Part shown: positions 60,581-64,000 of the stretch, piece after piece
How the letters are laid out: every line of letters begins with the position of its first letter
Numbering within the stretch: position 1 is the stretch's first letter
Assembly: GCA_937931205.1 (NCBI GenBank)
Contig: CALHBF010000001.1
Span: forward strand, 213,501 to 277,500
Direction of reading: 5' to 3'
DNA length: 64,000 nucleotides
DNA from: an uncultured Bacteriovoracaceae bacterium
GTDB lineage: Bacteria > Bdellovibrionota > Bacteriovoracia > Bacteriovoracales > Bacteriovoracaceae
Program-made: the position numbers and the translations under genes
Notes under the pieces: generated by a model
The model's input: only the letters and a program-made list of their open reading frames with translations
Database searches by the model: none
Told to the model about the DNA's origin: nothing

Positions 60581-62197
60581 TTACATCCTGAAAATACCCC
60601 AAGAAGGGTCTTTGAATTCTTCGTTATGAGTTGTTGCCAGACAAAGTCCTAAGATATCTCGAGTCTTAGCTGGATCAATGACACCATCATCCCATAGACG
60701 GGCCGATGAATAATAAGGAGATCCTTCTTTTTCATACTTATCAAGAATTGGCTGTTTAAACTTGACCAGCTCTTCATCAGTCATCAGCGGCTTACCTTTA
60801 AGTGCAAGTCCATCCTGACGAACAGTTGCAAGAACGTTAGCCGCTTGCTCTCCACCCATCACTGAAATACGAGCGTTCGGCCACATAAACAAATATCTAG
60901 GCGAGAAAGCTCGCCCACACATTCCATAGTTTCCAGCGCCGAATGAACCACCAATCATGATGGTAAATTTAGGAACCTTCACTGTAGAAACTGCTGTTAC
61001 AAACTTTGCTCCATGTTTGGCAATACCTTCATTTTCGTATTGTTTGCCCACCATGAAGCCAGTGATATTCTGAAGGAAAATAAGAGGAATTTTTCTTTGT
61101 CCGCAAAGCTCTACAAAGTGAGCACCTTTTAGAGATGACTCCGAGAAAAGAATTCCATTGTTGGCAACGATTCCCACCATGTATCCATGAATACGAGCGA
61201 AACCACAAACAAGTGTTGATCCATATTTTTCTTTGAATTCCTGAAACTCACTGCCATCAACCAGACGAGCAATAATCTCACGAACATCAAATGGCTTTCT
61301 CGTATCTTGAGGAATGATTCCGTAGATTTCATTCACATCAAACAAAGGAGCTTTCACTTCTTTGGTAATAAATTTCTGAGGATGACTTGATTGATAATTG
61401 AGAGTTTCCACAACGTTGCGAACCATCTCAAGACCCTCTTCTTCACTCTCAGCAAAGTGATCGGCCACACCTGACTTAGAAGTATGAACAACAGCACCAC
61501 CAAGTTCTTCAGCAGTAACCTCTTCACCAGTTGCTGCTTTCACAAGAGGTGGGCCACCTAAAAAGATTGTTCCATTATCTTTAACGATAATCGTCTCATC
61601 ACTCATCGCTGGAACATAAGCTCCACCTGCTGTACATGAGCCACAAACAATCGCCACTTGAGGAATACCAAGAGCACTCATATTTGCTTGGTTAAAGAAG
61701 ATTCGACCAAAGTGTTCTTTATCTGGAAAGACTTCATCTTGTTTAGGAAGAAATGCTCCGCCTGAATCTACGATATAGATACAAGGCAGACGATTCTCGA
61801 GAGCAATCTCTTGCGCGCGAAGATGCTTTTTTACTGTTAGTGGAAAATAGGTTCCACCTTTTACAGTGGCATCATTGGCCACAAACATACATTCCACACC
61901 ATGAACAAGACCAATCCCTGTTACAACTCCAGCACTAGGCACTTCCTCATCATAAACTCCATCAGCAGCAAGTGCTGATAGTTCTAAGAAAGGAGAACCT
62001 GGATCAAGAATTTTCTCGATGCGCTCACGTGCTAAAAACTTATTTCTTTTTTTATGTTTTGAAACAGCATCATCTCCTCCACCAAGATAAACTTTCTCTA
62101 GGCGAGTTTTTAAATCAGCTGCAAGTGTCTTATGAAATTCGACATTGGACTTAAATTCTTGTGAACTTGTATCAATATGGGTTGATAAAGGATGCAT
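60581..62197 (-). CDS. Methylcrotonyl-CoA carboxylase beta (carboxyltransferase) subunit
   Basis: 538 aa. Transfers CO2 from carboxybiotin to 3-methylcrotonyl-Co[19 protein letters not shown], the [16 protein letters not shown] segment, [15 protein letters not shown] and [13 protein letters not shown] match the MCC beta subfamily. It is the first gene of the leu-catabolic operon (liuB position). No isovaleryl-CoA dehydrogenase precedes it; the upstream gene is the sulfatase. Confidence 0.93.
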   Translation of the reverse strand: MHPLSTHIDTSSQEFKSNVEFHKTLAADLKTRLEKVYLGGGDDAVSKHKKRNKFLARERIEKILDPGSPFLELSALAADGVYDEEVPSAGVVTGIGLVHGVECMFVANDATVKGGTYFPLTVKKHLRAQEIALENRLPCIYIVDSGGAFLPKQDEVFPDKEHFGRIFFNQANMSALGIPQVAIVCGSCTAGGAYVPAMSDETIIVKDNGTIFLGGPPLVKAATGEEVTAEELGGAVVHTSKSGVADHFAESEEEGLEMVRNVVETLNYQSSHPQKFITKEVKAPLFDVNEIYGIIPQDTRKPFDVREIIARLVDGSEFQEFKEKYGSTLVCGFARIHGYMVGIVANNGILFSESSLKGAHFVELCGQRKIPLIFLQNITGFMVGKQYENEGIAKHGAKFVTAVSTVKVPKFTIMIGGSFGAGNYGMCGRAFSPRYLFMWPNARISVMGGEQAANVLATVRQDGLALKGKPLMTDEELVKFKQPILDKYEKEGSPYYSSARLWDDGVIDPAKTRDILGLCLATTHNEEFKDPSWGIFRM

Positions 62198-62270
62198 GAG
62201 AAAACCACCATTTATTTGAATGAAAATAACAATTTAGTCTAACTTAACTCTGTGGTTTAAACAACTTTGA

Positions 62271-64000
62271 CTAATCTAGCTTGAAGTTATTCGAGATGAG
62301 AGAATTGAAGAAATACTGCAGATAGGCCTTAAGCTCTAAATCCTCTGATGGACTAGCTGCTCCTAATTGCCCTGTGCTCCAGTCATAGGTCTGGAAGGTC
62401 ACCTGACCATCAGCAGAACTAGTATAAAGCCCTTCTGTCCTTGCAAAAATATAATTGTTCCCACCAATAAGGTTGAAGGCTCCTTGCCCTCTTTTTCCAA
62501 AGGCAGAGCGCCCCATCAAACTTAAGCCATCGGCTTCAAGACCCAAAAGATCAAGCACAGTGTAAGGAATATCCGAATGTTGTGTAACCAACGAAGGAGT
62601 CGGTTCAAACTTATGTCCAGGAGCGACTAAAAGCAGAGGAACTCGATAGTTTCCAAGAAGATTATTAAATTTTAAAGATGAAAGCTTAGAAGTGTGATCT
62701 GCCGTGATAACAAACAAAGTTCTCTCATACCAAGGCTGCTTTTTTGCGTATTCAAAGAAGTTCTTTAAGGCCCAGTCAGCATAACCAATGCTTTCATGGA
62801 TTTCTAATTTGCCTTTATTAAAAACATCTTTAAGAGCAGGAGGAATAGCATAAGGTTGATGTGAGCTAAGAGTAAAAACTCCCGCCATAAAAGGTTCAGG
62901 CATTTTTGAAATCTGATCCCCTACGTACTGAAGATATGGTCCATCATAGATTCCCCAAGTCCCATCGAAATCATCCTTGAGAGGATAGTCTTCTCTAGCA
63001 AAATACTTATCAAAGCCATGTGAGAGAACGAAGGAATCAAAACTCATTGTTCCGCGAGATCCCGCATGAAAGAAATGATTTGTATAACCGGCCTTCCTTA
63101 AAAGATCGGGAAGACAAGTGATCTTGTTTCCTTGGAATGTAGATTTGCTAAAAGGCTCTATTAGCAGCGACGGAATAGAGCAAAGGATTGAAGGAAGGGC
63201 CTCAATCGATTTTCTTCCATTCGCAAGATGCTTATCAAAATAAAGTCCCTCTGGAATCAGAGTGCTCAAAAAAGGTGTATATCCTTCTTCAATATACTCA
63301 AGCGAGAAACTTTCAAGAATAATTAACACTACATTTCGCTTACTCAACACACCCGACGGATAAAGCGTCTGGTGAACATAGTGAGGAACAACTTCATTCG
63401 GAACGAAGTGAGGTCTATTAATTCTTGAGCTCTTTAGAGTTCTTACAAAATGATAAGGAGTATTAAGAACAAGTTGCCCTAGCTCATTATTGCCTTGAAT
63501 GAAGGCCGATTGAACATTGATAGACTTACTCTGCAGACCACCACGTATACCAACAAAACAAAGGGCAACAAGAATAAATGGCGTCACAAAAGTTGAAACA
63601 AAATTATAAGGAGAAATTTTTAAAGGAAATAATTTTCTATCGAAGCGATAGAAGAGATAAAGAAAGAAAAAACCAAAGAAAGAGTAATGCCAGTAATAGA
63701 ACATTATCTGTGGAAGCTGAGTCAGAATATCGTCAGCAATATAGAAGAAGTCTAAAGAGAGTCTTTTTCCAGTGAAGTTAAAAAGCTCATAATCATTAAT
63801 AGAGGTAATAATCCCAAAAGCATTCAAGAATACAAAAAGAAGTCGCTCTATTTTTTCAAATCGATCATTTTTAACATTAAAAAAAGAAAGAATGACTACA
63901 GGAACATTCAGCAAACAAAGTGCTGCAATATCAAAACGAATCCCTAGTAGGAAAGAAAGAAGAATATTCTCACGCCCAACACCTACAAAAGCATCCTGAT
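62271..64000 (-). CDS. LtaS-like sulfatase family protein, N-terminus cut by the window edge
   Basis: The reading frame stays open to base 64000, so the true start lies outside. At least five membrane segments in the N-terminal part are followed by a sulfatase-fold domain. That domain has ILESFSLEY (metal/acidic), a nucleophile region ANGRKSIEALPSIL, DGTWGIYDG and ITADHTSKL. It belongs to the LtaS/alkaline phosphatase superfamily (phosphoglycerol transferase-like). In a Gram-negative host it may modify envelope glycans or lipids. Nearest relatives and substrate need a tree. Confidence 0.88.
   Translation of the reverse strand, partial: QDAFVGVGRENILLSFLLGIRFDIAALCLLNVPVVILSFFNVKNDRFEKIERLLFVFLNAFGIITSINDYELFNFTGKRLSLDFFYIADDILTQLPQIMFYYWHYSFFGFFFLYLFYRFDRKLFPLKISPYNFVSTFVTPFILVALCFVGIRGGLQSKSINVQSAFIQGNNELGQLVLNTPYHFVRTLKSSRINRPHFVPNEVVPHYVHQTLYPSGVLSKRNVVLIILESFSLEYIEEGYTPFLSTLIPEGLYFDKHLANGRKSIEALPSILCSIPSLLIEPFSKSTFQGNKITCLPDLLRKAGYTNHFFHAGSRGTMSFDSFVLSHGFDKYFAREDYPLKDDFDGTWGIYDGPYLQYVGDQISKMPEPFMAGVFTLSSHQPYAIPPALKDVFNKGKLEIHESIGYADWALKNFFEYAKKQPWYERTLFVITADHTSKLSSLKFNNLLGNYRVPLLLVAPGHKFEPTPSLVTQHSDIPYTVLDLLGLEADGLSLMGRSAFGKRGQGAFNLIGGNNYIFARTEGLYTSSADGQVTFQTYDWSTGQLGAASPSEDLELKAYLQYFFNSLISNNFKLD

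Noticed and set aside
1..64000. CRISPR arrays, tRNA/rRNA genes, IS elements or prophage
   Set aside because: No regularly spaced repeats, cloverleaf-like segments, transposase or phage genes were seen by eye; a tRNAscan/Infernal run would settle RNA genes.

Overview
This window is an AT-rich, gene-dense bacterial chromosome segment. No rRNA, tRNA, IS element, prophage or CRISPR array was seen. The gene content suggests a Gram-negative predatory bacterium of the Bdellovibrionota (Bacteriovorax/Peredibacter/Halobacteriovorax-like). The reasons are the many large lipoproteins and secreted hydrolases mixed with housekeeping genes, tryptophan and leucine catabolism, an LtaS-like sulfatase and FliA (sigma-28)-like promoters ahead of exported proteins. 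The assignment is inferred from content, not from a marker gene.

Layout. 1-2.7 kb: DEAD-box helicase (cut by the left edge), secreted SNase-like nuclease, and tgt, whose zinc cysteines are missing. 2.7-10 kb: an exported-protein block on the minus strand. It holds two paralogous HExxH lipoproteins of about 870 residues, a small lipoprotein, an EF-hand lipoprotein and a secreted protein-glutaminase-like enzyme. 10-18.4 kb: serC, a beta-barrel-like protein, a matrixin protease with a C-terminal membrane tail, aminopeptidase P, a papain-like protease operon, and kynA with a kynureninase-like gene. 18.4-34 kb: mostly housekeeping. This includes an unlisted 53-aa membrane protein, murD, a METTL25-like methyltransferase, speD, mdh, an XRE regulator, xth, guaD, nfeD-slipin, typA with a COG2509 flavoprotein, and cinA. 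34-50 kb: a second exported-protein block. It holds a 1667-aa cysteine-rich lipoprotein, uppP with an FHA-RDD protein, a 968-aa secreted protein, and an operon of an HExxH lipoprotein, a membrane protein, a methyltransferase and an ankyrin protein. 50-56 kb: catalase, metG, a UvrD/PcrA-type helicase and a Bor-like lipoprotein. 56-62.2 kb: a leucine/isovalerate (liu) catabolic operon with the methylcrotonyl-CoA carboxylase alpha subunit split in two. 62.3-64 kb: an LtaS-like sulfatase cut by the right edge.

How it fits together. The most notable signal is regulatory. Eight start sites carry a sequence close to the sigma-28 consensus, with a -10 of (G/T/C)CCGA(T/A)(A/T)A type. Six of them match 6 of 8 positions of the -35 element TAAAGTTT at a constant 12-nt spacing, and a seventh matches 5 of 8. 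Every gene behind these sites encodes a predicted lipoprotein, secreted or membrane protein, including most of the window's putative proteases. None of the housekeeping genes has the motif. This suggests a dispersed sigma-28 regulon of surface and secreted effectors, possibly expressed in the motile attack phase. A second theme is leaderless expression: several promoters place the start site at or next to the ATG without a Shine-Dalgarno sequence.
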